Shown here one piece after another: positions 52,558-64,000 of a DNA stretch of 64,000 bases. The translations under genes were made by a program, and so were the position numbers. Origin of the DNA: Macrocystis pyrifera. Its lineage: Eukaryota; Sar; Phaeophyceae; Laminariales; Laminariaceae. Position 1 is the stretch's first letter. Each line of letters opens with the position of its first letter. Where the stretch lies: assembly GCA_031763025.1 (NCBI GenBank), contig JASSKH010000032.1, positions 2,249,001 through 2,313,000 on the forward strand. The letters are read 5' to 3'. The notes under the pieces are model-generated. The model worked only from the letters and a program-made list of their open reading frames with translations. It had not been told where the DNA came from and searched no databases.

Positions 52558-55500
52558 TCCCCCCTGCTCATTATACACGACCATACTTTAATATCCCCCC
52601 CAGCTCTGTACACTACAATGTACGACTCCGAAAGGTGGAAACATCTCAATATTATGACCAACTCATATGAAATTCAGAAACATAATTTCACTCAGAACCA
52701 AAAATCAAACTCTCAATTTCCAAAATACTATCCAAACCCTCCAACTCAGAAAACATTTTCTATGGACCGCACACGCCCCCAGGCGCTTCATAGTCTCTCT
52801 TCAACCTTATCCAAAACCTCTCCCTCTATTTCATGAGGAATTAATGCAAATCAAATTAAATATCACAGTAGTCATACTCATCAAAATAAAAATTAAGCCA
52901 AGAAAATAAATGCCAGAGATCGCAAGGAACCCCGTTCCCCCGGAAAAGAGTCTCCCCTTGTCCCCTACTCCCGCCATAGATACACAGATCGCGACGGTAA
53001 TGCGAGATAGCATACATTCCTTCACTTGAATTTTATTTGACGTTGGGACTACTCGAAAACACCAAAGACTCTCGAAATCCATCACCAGGAACGAAATGGT
53101 ATCATCCTCGGAATTAGCCAGGGAAAAACGGCAGCATCTTCGGATTTATACGTAGTTCAGACAAATCCTTCACTCAAAAATAACATAGAACCTTCCACCT
53201 CGGAAAAACCGCGTCAAATATTCATCAGAAAATCCCGGTGGTAACGAAACACCGTGTTGTTGAGCGGCTTTTTCAAGAAGTCTGCATGCTGTTTCTCCGA
53301 CCCTACATGGGTAATAACAAACTCCCCCTTAAAAACAAGCTCGCGCAAAAAGTGGTGTCGTACATCGATGTGCTTCGAATTCGACGTGCACACTGGATTT
53401 TGTGCCAGGTGCCTTGCCCCCTCGTTATCCTCGAAAACCGTAGTGCATCTCTCCCTAAACCCCGGAAAAATAAAACTCCATACATAGCGCCGCATGAACA
53501 TTGCCTCCTTGATAGTGTCTGCCAGTGCTACATATTCGGCCTCAGTGGTTGAGAGTAGAAAACCGGCACACACACGCCCCAGCACACATGATAGTCCCAC
53601 CGGAAACTGACCTCTTGCCAGTGGCTTTGTTGGCATAGTCTGCATCTGCAAACGCTACCAGCTCAAGCCCGCTACCCTTCTGGAACGTAATGCCGAAATC
53701 ACTCGTAGAAAATACATACTCTAAAATATCGACTGCTGTCTTCCAGCGTACTTCCCTCGGCCTATTCGTGTACCTCGCTACCGCCCTCACCGCGTTCGCA
53801 ATATCCGGTCGTGTTTGGTTCGCAAGCCACATCAAGCACCCCACCAACTCGCGGAAAGGCCAATCACCCACGGGTTCATTCTCGTCAAACTCCTCGAGCT
53901 TCACACCAGTCGAAAGCGGGTTATTCCTCCCAGAACTAACACCAAACCTCGCCGCGGAATTTTCAGCCAACGCCTGCTGAGAAATCGTCAAAGTACCAGC
54001 ACCTCAATCCCTCGAAAAACAACAACCAGCATACCACAGCAACTCGCCCAGATTATTGATCGGAACAAGGTTGTTCAGGTCTTCACAGAACTGATCGCAT
54101 CTAGCCTTTAGTCCTACAGCAAAAGTATCATCCACATGCACTACCGTTACAATGGAGACAGAACCCGACTCGACCAACCTCATGACACACGCGTCAGCGG
54201 GGCTCTGCTCAAATCCTAGGCTCTTCATGTGAGTGAGAAGGTGGTTGTGCCACGACCTCGACGCTTGCTTCAAGCCGTAGAGACTGCGATTCAACCTGAC
54301 TACCTTACCAGACATTTCGCCGCAGCCGGGGGGCAGTCGCATGAATACATCCTCATCCAAACTCGACTGCACGAACGCCTGCTCAGCATTAAAATGACAC
54401 AAATCCAAACCCAACTCGCACGCAATAGCCCCCAACAAACGGAAACAAGACGCTGCAGGCGTCGGAGCAAAAGTCTCAAAGAAATCAATACCCTCACGCT
54501 GCTTGAAACCTCGTGCCACCAGCCTTGCTTTCGCCCGCACCACGTCACCATGCTCGTTGGACTTCCAGGCGAACACCCACTTCGCCGAGATGACGTTGAG
54601 CCCCTCTGGTTGCTACGTCGCTCCAAACGTCCCCGCGTCCGCCAGCCCATGGTACTCCTTGTCCATCGCCTGTCTCCAGATGGCCGAATACTCGTCCGCA
54701 CACGCTTCAGCATACGAGCTCGGCGTCGAAAGCTCGCTCGCCGGGCGTGTGAGAAGGGGAGGGTTCTCGCGCGGTGGGGCTTGGTGGAAAAGTACATGGC
54801 CTATACCTTCCCGCGCTGCCATCAACGACAGAGCCCATGCCCCATAGCCTCGCGGTTCCGCGCAGTCTCCCCTCTTTTCCACCCCCTCAGCACATCTCCA
54901 CCTTCCGGGTGTCGCCCAGCTTCCCTCCTGGCCCGATCACCCTGCACACCGCCACCACCCTCCTGGTGTCGTGCGGTCTCCCCCCTAGTCCGCCCTCTCT
55001 GCACAGCGCCACCGCTCTCCTGGTGTCGTGCAGTCTTCCCCCTTCTCCGCCCCCTCAGCACATCGCCATCCTCCGGGTCTGGGATACACGAACCCAGTGC
55101 CCGGGCAGCACGCTGCGAAAGCTGTGGCTGCGGTGACTGCTGCGGTTTCCCATCCTTGAACCTCCCGCCTCTCCTGTTCCTCCTTCCCCCTCCTGGACCC
55201 GCGCCTCCGCCACCGGCAGGCTGCGCACCTCCGGCGTACAAGGCATGCTGATCTACCACTCCCTGCACGCCCAACGCCCTAGAAACCATCTCCTTCTCTA
55301 CCTTGTCGTTTGCATACGCGTCACGGATGATCTCATCGATCTCGGAACGGGGGATGGAAGAGCGGGAAATAATTGACTTGCTTTGAATAGTCTACAGAGA
55401 TGAGACGTTGGTAACAATGTGGCGGTTTACTTCCTCTGCACTCTTACCACATCCTAACATCGCCAGCTCATCTGCTGCCTTGTTCACCCTTCCGAGGAAC

Positions 55501-56249
55501 AGCAAGGGGTTCTCGTCCTCAGCCATTCGGATGGTATCAAACTCTCTCCTTAATCTGTGTGTTGCTGCTATCGTCCTAGGCATGTAATAGTCCTCCAACT
55601 CCTTCCAAGCACGCTCGCACTCGGAGACATTGCCTTCTGCATTCTAAACTCTGCCTTATCGTACCCTGTCATGGCCTCCATCTCTAATCCATACACCAAT
55701 CTCGCGTCCCTAATCTCCTGGGGGGAATGTCTGGAGGCTAATTCCTTCGGCGAAACCCTCATGTCACCGGGTTTGCTGTGCTACTGAGTACATGCAAGCA
55801 CCCAAGCGATGATAGGTACGCCAACAACTTGCTACGCCACATGCTAAAGTGGGCCTCTACATTGTCGAACTTTGGGGGTCTCGACTGGGACAAACTTGGG
55901 CGATACAAAGAAGGTAATGCCATGCCTGATTGGGCCTCCAGCCCAGGTGTCGGCACAGTCGATGCTGCTTGTTGTCTTCTAGCAGTTCCTTCTCCTCTCG
56001 TCTCCCCACCGGCCCCCCCTTCCTTTCCTGCTCCCAGCGCGTCCCTCTCGGCGCGCAGTCTCTGTTCCTCCATCGTCCTTTCCAGGACCTCTATTTTCTT
56101 CCTCATCTCTTCTATAGTCTTTTCACTCTCCACGCTGGCTTCTCTTGACTGGGCACATCCTCGAAACTAGGCATGCCGAAGCAGGCTCCCACCTCTCTAG
56201 GTTGGCCTTGGCTACGCTGGCCAATAGAAGATCGCCGGACACACTAGTG

Positions 56250-56527
56250 TGTTGATTGATCTCTAAAGGTATAGGCGCAGCTGGCACGGGAATGCGTGGT
56301 TGACGCCAGACAGTAACACGGAACTCCTCTTATATTACATCCTAGCTGTCGAGTGACAGCTCATGCATCGTATGCAGGTTATTATCCAACATGACGCGGG
56401 AATAAACCTCCCGTTTATCCCCCCGAATATCCGACTAAATATCCCTCTCCTATAATCCCATATCAATATATGGAACTCCCTAATATTAGATGTAACGTCT
56501 CCGTCGTGTTTCTGAGCACAATCAATA
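56250..56527 (-). repeat. Copia 5' LTR
   Basis: 278 bp, same limits as the 3' LTR, followed by GTGAC. Confidence 0.93.
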
Positions 56528-56532
56528 GTGAC
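56528..56532. other. Target site duplication, right (GTGAC)
   Basis: Matches 52276-52280. Confidence 0.9.
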
Positions 56533-56903
56533 ACATTCCACGAAAACATGAAAATATTGAATATATCGCACTTTCGCTGTTGTGTTCGTTGCTATTAAAA
56601 CGGTTTTCTTGAAACCGTGGGGAATGGAGCATTTCTCGAACAGGCGTTCTGCGATGGAGGTGGCACATTTTCGGTAATTTTTGTTTCTGAATGATGGGGC
56701 CCCTTAACCCAAAATCGTTGAAAATGCCAATCTTGTTTCGAAAAATGGTGTGAATGTATACTTGTGCCATGAGATTATTCATCGGGATGCAATTTGATTT
56801 TGCTGAAGTCAGTTTTCGGGTGACGTATACGGAGCTCCTTAAGTGAGGAGCCTCAGGAAATTTAGGGTGAAGCTACATCGTAGAACGCCTCTAGACTGCA
56901 TCA

Positions 56904-57026
56904 ATGGAGAGGCAGAGTGTCGATTTTCGTTTATCTCGAAACCTCTGGGATGTTGAGCGGACTCAGTTCAAGCAGCGCGTGGCCGGCTTGCTCACTCTGA
57001 TGATCCAAAATAATATTGAATACCAG
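56904..57026 (+). CDS. Possible lone exon, 41 codons
   Basis: Opens with ATG, encodes MERQSVDFRLSRNLWDVERT then QFKQRVAGLLTLMIQNNIEY and Q, and ends at a good donor (CAG/GTAATA) in phase 0. Neither candidate acceptor before the next gene (57268, 57273) restores that gene's frame, so it is not its upstream exon in any simple way. It could be a 5' leader exon, part of another transcript, or chance. Confidence 0.3.
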
Positions 57027-57275
57027 GTAATAACACAGCTGCAAATTGTATTTGAAACTAAGTACATCGAATCCAATAGAAAAAAGTCTTAATGGCATGC
57101 CCTAGTTAGTGTACTTTAGTACCATACTGCTTGTACTTACCCAACGAAAGCAGCATGATACTACCGGTAGAACATAAACTGAGCGTTTACCGCCGCGTCC
57201 TTTCAATCAACGACCCCCCTCATTAATTGGTGCTTCGCAATCGACCCAAGACCAGAGACAAAAAGCAGGTCAGGT

Positions 57276-57885
57276 ATGCCTCGCTACCGGTGGAATGCCG
57301 CTTTACTTCTCGGTGCTGTGCTCTTCGACATTTCGATATTCGCGGCGGCCGGCAAGGAGAAGTTGGTCTTGAAGGAAGGGGGCGTCAAGTTCACCGTTCT
57401 CACCTTCGACGACGGTCGTACGAAACCCTACCAGATGAAGTTCAAGGATAACGACATAAAATCGTTGTATGCATTCGGCGAAGAAGGCGATGTGGCCCTC
57501 GTCAAGGTCGACGGTGTCAGGTACAAAGTGAGGGACACGGGGGTGACAGGTCGAAAGCTCGGCGCCGAGGCCAAGCAGGCCCTCGTTCCCCACACAGGTT
57601 GGGTTATTGCGGAGGAAAGCCGGGAGGAGCTCGAAACACAGCTCGACGAAGGAGCCAGTCTTGAACACCGCCGCCTCTACGCCTGCAGCGAATGCGAGGA
57701 GACGTGGGACGTCATGTGCGGTCAAGGCCTCGAGACGGTGTGCGAGCTGGTCGACTACGGCTCTCCGTTTGACGCACAAGCCGAGGCCTCGATTGCGATA
57801 CTGTGCGACGAATTCGGGGATGCGTGCTCGAGCCGCACTGCCGAGGCTGCGTGCGAAGACCAATGCGAAGGCGACAGTGGCTCAG
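57276..57885 (+). CDS. Secreted cysteine-rich EGF protein, exon 1 (signal peptide and Cys module)
   Basis: ATG at 57276. Residues 1-26 form a signal peptide (MPRYR, then WNAALLLGAVLF, cleavage likely after AAA). Residues about 27-135 are a soluble, Lys/Asp/Glu-rich region (EKLVLKEGGVKFTVLTFDDG) that I do not recognise. Residues about 138-202 form a cysteine module with eight Cys spaced C-x2-C-x7-C-x7-C-x20-C-x6-C-x8-C-x3-C (CSECEETWDVMCGQGLETVC at its start). Donor CAG/GTAAGC ends the exon in phase 1. Extracellular or wall role is inference from the signal peptide and the EGF exon. GC-rich third positions support coding. Confidence 0.85.
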
Positions 57886-58804
57886 GTAAGCGAACACGAT
57901 TGAATGGAAACTGCGAAACTGCGGAGTCGTGGGTCGATCGCATGCCGACAACTCACCGATAATCGAACAAGGGCAAGCAAACTGCTCGGCGTAGATAAAG
58001 GTTTTCCCTCTGTCACGCTGGTTGGGCATAAATGTATTGTACCGTTGCCCCTTCCCCGCCCCCTCGGCACGAGGAGTTTGTATAACGTTGATACGCACTA
58101 CTGCGGTGGGTACCCGACACTCGGTTTGGTTTCGGTATTTTGTTATTCTGTTTTTCATGTCACACTAGTCAAGGGCTAGGGTTCATCCGTCCATACACTT
58201 CGCAATTGTACCAGGGCGCGCTGGACCACCGTTTTAGCACCGCACTCCCGTTCGGAGGACAAATTACCTAGACTTTCGATGACTTGTCCCCAAAACGGGA
58301 CTATAGTCCTAAAAAGGTCAACGCAATAATACTGGTACCAGGTATCTGGTACCACGTCAATTGCAGTGTGTACCCGTATGTATGTATGTATATCATGTTG
58401 GTTGGCAGCACGCTTGCCCCTTGCGGAGGGGCTACCCAAAAACTACTCTTAACAATTCGTTTATTTCGCAGGTGCGTTTTCCGCTGATATTAGATACGCT
58501 ACATATACAAACAGTGTCTGGAGAATGATGAAATCTTGATTTCATTTGCATAGTTGCGTTTCAGTGAGAGGCGCCGGGATGGGCCAATGCCGATTGCAGA
58601 GGGTATCATTATCATGAGCGTCGTTCATTTTTTGTTTCACCCTACCTTCTTATGGGTAGTGTCCATCCCACTCACCGCATAGCACACTTGGACGTGTTTC
58701 CTTGTGACGTGTGTGCCATATATGCGGACGCATATTCGAAGAGCAAGATTCGGTTAACCTTAATTCACTCCCGCCTCAACGGCAACGATCACAATTCCTT
58801 ACAG
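57886..58804 (+). other. EGF-protein intron 1
   Basis: Contains family B copy 4 (58232-58314) and GTACCAGGTA motifs. No further exon seen. Confidence 0.55.
58232..58314. mobile_element. Inverted-repeat family B, copy 4
   Basis: Left end TTTTAGCACCGCACTCCCGT, right CCCCAAAACGGGACTATAGT followed by CCTAAAA. Confidence 0.8.
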
Positions 58805-58927
58805 GCGGGGCCTGCGATCCAAACCCTTGCAATGGAGGGACGTGCACCGTAGACCCGGGAGGGGGATACATGTGCTCTTCTTGCCCGAGCGACTTCGGGG
58901 GGATGCGCTGCCAACTGGACACATCAG
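58805..58927 (+). CDS. EGF-protein exon 2: EGF-like domain
   Basis: 123 nt between TTCCTTACAG and TCAG/GTGAAC, phase 1 at both ends. Encodes GGACDPNPCNGGTCTVDPGG and GYMCSSCPSDFGGMRCQLDT: six cysteines in EGF spacing (C-x4-C-x4-C-x8-9-C-x2-C-x8-C). A symmetric 1-1 exon holding exactly one EGF module can be inserted or duplicated without breaking frame. No calcium-binding D-x-D/N-E signature is seen. Confidence 0.9.
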
Positions 58928-59896
58928 GTGAACTGTCCTTGCAGTGGGATTCTCCGCACGACCCGATCCGTGAGCTTCGTATGGATGGCGGTCATCTCGG
59001 TCCTGGCCGAAAAAATGCAGTACAATAGTGCAGTACGTCAGGATATACTACAGTATGCAACAGGGACTGCTATTCGCACTCAGAGCCCCATGTTGACTAC
59101 AGTCAGTATTTCGGATCGTTGTGTGGGTGTACGTACTCTTTGCAGGTTGTATGCCCCGAGCTGACTGGTACATATATAAAAGTGGTTATGAAGCTACAAA
59201 GCACTGCAGCGAAACAGCCTCAAACACTTTGGAGGCTGCGGCGAATACAACTATCCCCGAAACAGTTCGCCTGTGGCGCAAAAGGCGCCGCAACGATGTT
59301 TTCGCCTGCGGCGAAGCGTGTTACGCAATTCTAATTGCACGTGGCGCGAAGCTGCAACATGTCTTCGGTGCTGCTACGCGTATATGCCTGATTTGAGAAC
59401 ATGTGTTGCCTGGCACCACAGCGCAACACCTAAAGGATACCTGGTATGTACTTGTACTGTATGCACGATACCAGATACATGGTTAGATGCATAAAACAGA
59501 TTCTCCGTACGTGATTTATATTTACCATGTGTTACAACAGTATCTCCTTCGGAGTAGAGATAGGTTCGCACTGTAGATACGTAATATAACACTACTGTAA
59601 GTGCTTGCCTTCGTGCCTGGAAACTTTGCAACTATAGCTCGCAGTTTCACGACGGCCATGAGAACAGCAGAAGAGGACGTGTTCTTGACCGTGTCCGTCC
59701 TACCGTTTAGTATGGCCACCAATTAAAATGACAGCTGGAAGAATATTGCGGCACCGCTGAAGTTTCAGTACTGTACGGATTCATATTATGCATTCAATAC
59801 TTGACGCACGAGTAGTCTACAGCATATAAAACAGATTCGCCCGTTCTCGGCACGATCGCCTTGCGTTCGCGTTTCCCAACTCGCTCCCCCTGGCAG
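58928..59896 (+). other. EGF-protein intron 2
   Basis: No exon or known repeat recognised. A GGCGCGAA/CGCCTGCGGCGAA-rich patch at 59250-59350 is noted without an identity. Confidence 0.5.
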
Positions 59897-59981
59897 GCCT
59901 TGACCGTTTCTACATAGAAATCAAATATGTCGGAAGATGGACCAACCGCGAGAAAAATATCGTCCGTGCTCAGGCTGATAG
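59897..59981 (+). CDS. EGF-protein exon 3 (probable)
   Basis: 85 nt, phase 1 to 2, acceptor CCCTGGCAG preceded by pyrimidines. Encodes GLDRFYIEIKYVGRWTNREK then NIVRAQAD, charged and protein-like, in phase with exon 2. The donor (GATAG/GTCAGT) is modest. Domain not recognised. Downstream exons and the stop were not found. Confidence 0.6.
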
Positions 59982-61490
59982 GTCAGTGTTTGCTTTAAAC
60001 GGTAACTCATTTCATCATCACGCCATTTTCTTTCGCCCTTCTTCTACTCTCTCCCTCCCCTCCTTCCCTAGTCGTAACTCAGATTCGGGGTTTCACAAAC
60101 AAAGCAGGTTCTTCCTCCCGCCCCCCGCTGCGATACGCGCCTTGCACATTAATCGCGGCAAGGGTTCACCACTTTCTTCCCTCGTCGATTCGTGCAGAAT
60201 TGTGCTTACCCACGCTACGCGCTCTCGGCAGTTTTTTTTTTTCTTTTTTTTTTTTTTCCTCCGGCGGTTTTAGTAAAAATAACACGCTTAAGCTCACCAC
60301 ACTTCCACGTTCCAATTTCGTGTCGTTGTTGTGTTTTTGTGTGGGAGAATTGTGTATGCACATAATGTTCTGGAACCCGTGACATCAGCGTTTGTAGCAT
60401 CGAGGATAACCACCCACCGTAGACCACCAGGGCGAGGGGCGGCCGATCCATCGAAACTACTCCACACCAGCGCTTAAATGTACGTTTAACACGTGTGATA
60501 CGTAGGAAACAGCCGCCAGCAATGCTGCCACCACCACCACTAACTATGCCACCGACACACGCCCCCATTTGACGACCGCTACGCCTTGAATTATAGCAGG
60601 TTTGCATTTTGTTTTAGTTTGCAGTCCTCGCAATAAAGAAGGCAAATCCCACTCGAGTACTAGTCTCCTCCTGCCGTTTGTACCTATTATTATCCATCAT
60701 ATGAATAGCAATAGTCGAGATAATTGGTTGTCGCTCGCTGCCGAAATTTGGAGAGTGGTGTCGGTGTCTACTGTATCTTATCTTGGACCAATTGTACGGC
60801 AGCGACATATTGCATGTGCTGAGAAGGCGTTCCGATCTGTGTTGGAGAGAGATTACGATCTCGCTGTCGGTTCTGTACACTGTAAGTCCAACCTAGGGAA
60901 CACTTTCTAGATCTTGCAGAAATTACGGATTCCACGCGACAACAAAACCTGCCGCGCAGATCCTCACAGATCCTCACATATCATAGATCTACGTACGTAT
61001 CTGCCTGAAAAAGCCAGAATAGGAAGATGTAACCGATTCTCCCTCTGTAGATAAAATCTGTCCGAGGTGCGATTAAAATACAAGACACCTCAGCTGTGAG
61101 ATCGAGAATATGGCCGAACCTCATATTTGCAAGCTGCGTGCGGAACGTTGATCGCGTCGCGTCGTGCGTTGTAAAGGTGTCCGGTTGATAGAAACTTTGC
61201 AGGTGGTGCTGTAGCACAGGCTTGCGCTGGTAGTGGTTAAAATTACCTGGGTAGCTGGAAACGTGAAAAGTGCAGCAGATTATTGATGCCGAAAAATTTC
61301 GCTCGCGGGCAAAGAAGAACGGCAGAAGAAGAAGGGAGGGAAAAGAGAAGGGAGCGAGAGCGATGTGCGCCGGCGCAACCATCCTCGATCTACGATGACG
61401 GAGATGTGTTCTACAGGTCGTCGTACTTCCAAGCATCGTTCCTGATGGTGATGCATCGAATAGCACTCTGAACAATATAGACAATTGTAC
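59982..61490. other. Region after EGF-protein exon 3
   Basis: Possible intron or 3' continuation of the EGF gene. No exon could be defended. T-runs near 60230-60257. Confidence 0.4.
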
Positions 61491-63735
61491 AATTGTCTAT
61501 TCATAGCTTGCTATCGACCGTCGACTACTGTCGTTCGTAACACCTACTAATTTCAACGCATCGAGCTCTATTATCCAGGCAATCTCAATTAAATGACCCT
61601 TACCCGGCCCTATTATCCAGACAATTCCATTTTTTAGGCAGAGTCCGTATTCAATCATCCAGACAGTTCTAATTTGTGGACCTTCGCCTTTATTCATTGT
61701 CTGGCCATTTTTAATTTTTAGAGCGTCTCCTAAATCTTTTGTCTTGAGAATTCCAATTAATAGACCATCTCGTAACTCAATTGTCCCGACACTGTCAATT
61801 AATAGACAGTCTCTGAACCAATTGTCCCGACAATTCCAATTCATAGACAATCTCCAAAATCAGTAGTCCGGACACTTCCAATAAGCAGACCGTTTTCTAA
61901 ATCATTTGTACGGACAATTTTAACTAATCGAAAATATCCACAATCCGTTCTTCAGACAATGCCAATCGGCAGACAGCCTCCTTAATCTTTTGCGCGCACA
62001 CCTAAAATTATCAGTACCTACGGATTATTTTGTTCGGTGAAGCGTTTTTTCAGTGGTATCTTTCTGAAGACATGAGAGACAAGCGGTATGACAACATCCT
62101 ACTGCTTGTAAGTATGAACATGTGATACATAGCTATTAGTTGATGTGTTCCGCCCTTTTCTGTTTTTGCCTAGGGAAATGCACCTGTCAATAGACCATCA
62201 CCCCTACGGCAGAGTCACGGACTTGTCTATGAAATAGAATTCTCCGGGCAGGTGATGCCGAAGACTGTCTAGCAATCAAAGTTGTTAGACAATTAATTGA
62301 AGTTGGATGCTGTCGATTAATTGGATTTGTTCAGACAAGCGACTTGGGAGACATATTTGGAATGGTTTGAACGATTGATACCTGGTACTTTCCATGAATT
62401 GGATTTGTCCGGACGAAAAATTTCGGAGACTCCATCTGATGCATTTGGAATTGCCCGGACAATCGATTTCAGATACTGTCCACTAAATGGATATTGTCTG
62501 AACAGCTGATGTTTGGCGCTTTAATATAATTAGAATTATCCAGACAATGTGTTTCGGAGACTGTCTAATAAGTGAAGTTGTCTGAACAATTGATGCCTCG
62601 TGTTTCCTTCAAAGTGGAAGTGTCCAGACCAATGATCTCGGAGACCATATATTAATTGAAAGTGTCCCGAAAAATGATTTTTTTACAGGCTGTCTATTAG
62701 TAGGAATTTCTTAAACTTTTGGTTCCTGGCGATGTACATGAATTGGACTCGTCCTGGCAGCCATTTCGGGAGGCAGTCCATTATTTGAGATTGTCCAGAC
62801 AATTGGTTCCGGGGGCGATCTACTACCTACCTGGAATTATCTGGAAACTTGAGTTCTAGAGGGATCTATTATTTAAAAGCTGGCAGCTACTTGTGTAGAG
62901 CTAAAGTTGGATCGGTCAATACACCACGATATCACGCTAATAATTTTGCCTCTGTCCCCCAACAATTTGCAAGGTACTATATTGTGCCTCAGTACGAGCA
63001 GTCTCAATTGAATGGGGAGTGTCTATCAGAATACAATGCCATGATATTTCTCGAGCAATTGATTGCTTGGGGGGTATCTGAAATCAACTGTGCGGGCAAC
63101 TCCGTCCGAATAACTATACTCTTCAATCGCCGAAGTCTGTTTCGACAATTTCATTTATTTGACAGCACCCGAAATCAATTGTTTCGACAATTCCATTTTA
63201 TACCAGGTACATAAGCAGCACCCGAAATCAGTTGTTTAGACAAATCCAATTAATAGACAACAAACGTTACCTGGAAATTTTCAACTGAGTTGACTGGTGG
63301 ACATCACCCGAAATCAGTTAGTTGTTTCGACAATAACTCCATTTAATGGAGCAGCACCCGAAATCAATAGGTAGGCTGGATTACCCCAATTAATTGGAGG
63401 TCTACGACTAAAATTGTTTAGGCAATTGTTCGATTTCATAGACAAAAACACTCGAAAAATACTGCTGACACAATTCCAATTGGTAGATCGTCTTCAACAT
63501 CAATTGTCTGGACATTTCCAAGTAATGGACAAACACCCAAACCAATTAATGGTCGGGACATATACAAATAGTGGACTTGTAATCGCCGAAATCAAATGTC
63601 GTGACAATTTCTATTGCTGGGCAATCGACGAATTCAATTGTACAATGTGTGGACACTTCCAACTAACAAGACAGTCGCCAAAACCAATGGTCAAGATATT
63701 TCAAATTAACACACAGCCCCCTACATCAATTGTAC
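61491..63735. repeat. Degenerate 42-55-bp satellite with two orientation switches
   Basis: Forward units resemble AATTGTCCGGACAATTCCAA then TTAATAGACAGTCTCCGAAA. Forward over about 61.5-62.0 kb, inverted over about 62.2-62.9 kb (GGAGACTGTCTATTAATTGG), forward again over about 63.1-63.7 kb. About 40 units, strongly diverged. No coding capacity. Confidence 0.82.
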
Positions 63736-64000
63736 ACACTAGGCTACAGTACTGAAGTAGGAATTGTTGTCCCGGTTGTGTATCCATACACCAGGTGCAA
63801 CGTACGCATGAGAACAACGCAATCTTGCCGCGTATTGCTTTCGCCCGAATATCCGAACTACACTTGCTGCTGTGGAGGATATTGCCAGCTCGTACTCGTG
63901 TGTACTATTAATATATCTAGTGATTACCTGGCACACACCAACAGCATACTCAGGGCGTCCGTGAAAAAGAAAAAACGACACACCACACATCACACACCCA
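63736..64000. other. Window end, nothing recognised
   Basis: No gene or repeat identified. Confidence 0.4.

Larger units (their letters stand above)
52281..56527 (-). mobile_element. Copia (Ty1-type) LTR retrotransposon, young but broken
   Basis: Reads right to left. Parts recognised: gag (about 56.1-55.4 kb), reverse transcriptase (about 54.9-53.6 kb) and RNase H (about 53.6-53.2 kb). I could not recognise a protease or integrase. It is broken, with several breaks. LTRs of 277 and 278 bp are about 97% identical by eye, so the insertion is recent. GTGAC is duplicated at both sides. A G-rich polypurine tract lies just inside the left (3') LTR. Confidence 0.93.

Noticed and set aside
60981-61484. 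167-codon frame on the - strand
   Set aside because: No domain, no splice or start context, codon use unlike the confirmed exons.

Overview
The window is eukaryotic nuclear DNA. I think it comes from a brown alga (Phaeophyceae) or a close stramenopile relative, but that is inference. The pointers are GC-rich exons with C/G at third codon positions, long GT-AG introns, very long poly-C tracts, a dense load of short inverted-repeat elements, and Copia, Gypsy and DIRS-like retroelement fossils. No prokaryotic signals, rRNA genes or intact tRNA genes were seen.

Region 1 (about 1-30 kb, + strand) is one large gene. Eighteen exons, found by matching splice sites and reading phase, encode a diacylglycerol kinase. 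It has an N-terminal membrane segment, two C1 (DAG-binding) zinc domains, an acidic and low-complexity linker of about 500 residues, then the split kinase catalytic domain (DAGKc with GGDGT, and the accessory DAGKa half). Predicted length is about 1,346 residues from the membrane exon onward; the true first exon is uncertain. Seventeen introns make up most of the 27 kb and carry most of the repeats: a TA-flanked MITE family, a second short inverted-repeat family, a repeat that ends in poly-C, and a different tandem repeat in nearly every large intron.

Region 2 (about 30-57 kb) is mostly repeats and fossils. It holds a decayed Gypsy-type element (about 32.4-36.7 kb, +), two copies of a tRNA-derived SINE (38.1-38.4 and 39.3-39.6 kb, -), a DIRS/PAT-like tyrosine-recombinase retroelement with split direct repeats (40.7-47.8 kb, -), tandem repeats (49.2-50.6 kb), and a young but broken Copia element with 277/278-bp LTRs and a GTGAC target duplication (52.28-56.53 kb, -).

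Region 3 (about 56.9-60 kb, +) holds a second host gene: a secreted or surface protein with a signal peptide, a new-looking cysteine-rich module, and an EGF-like domain on its own phase 1-1 exon. The gene's 3' end was not found. The window closes with a 2.2-kb degenerate satellite (61.5-63.7 kb) whose units switch orientation twice.

The two host genes are separate: one is a lipid-signalling enzyme and the other an extracellular protein. I see no operon-like or functional link between them.
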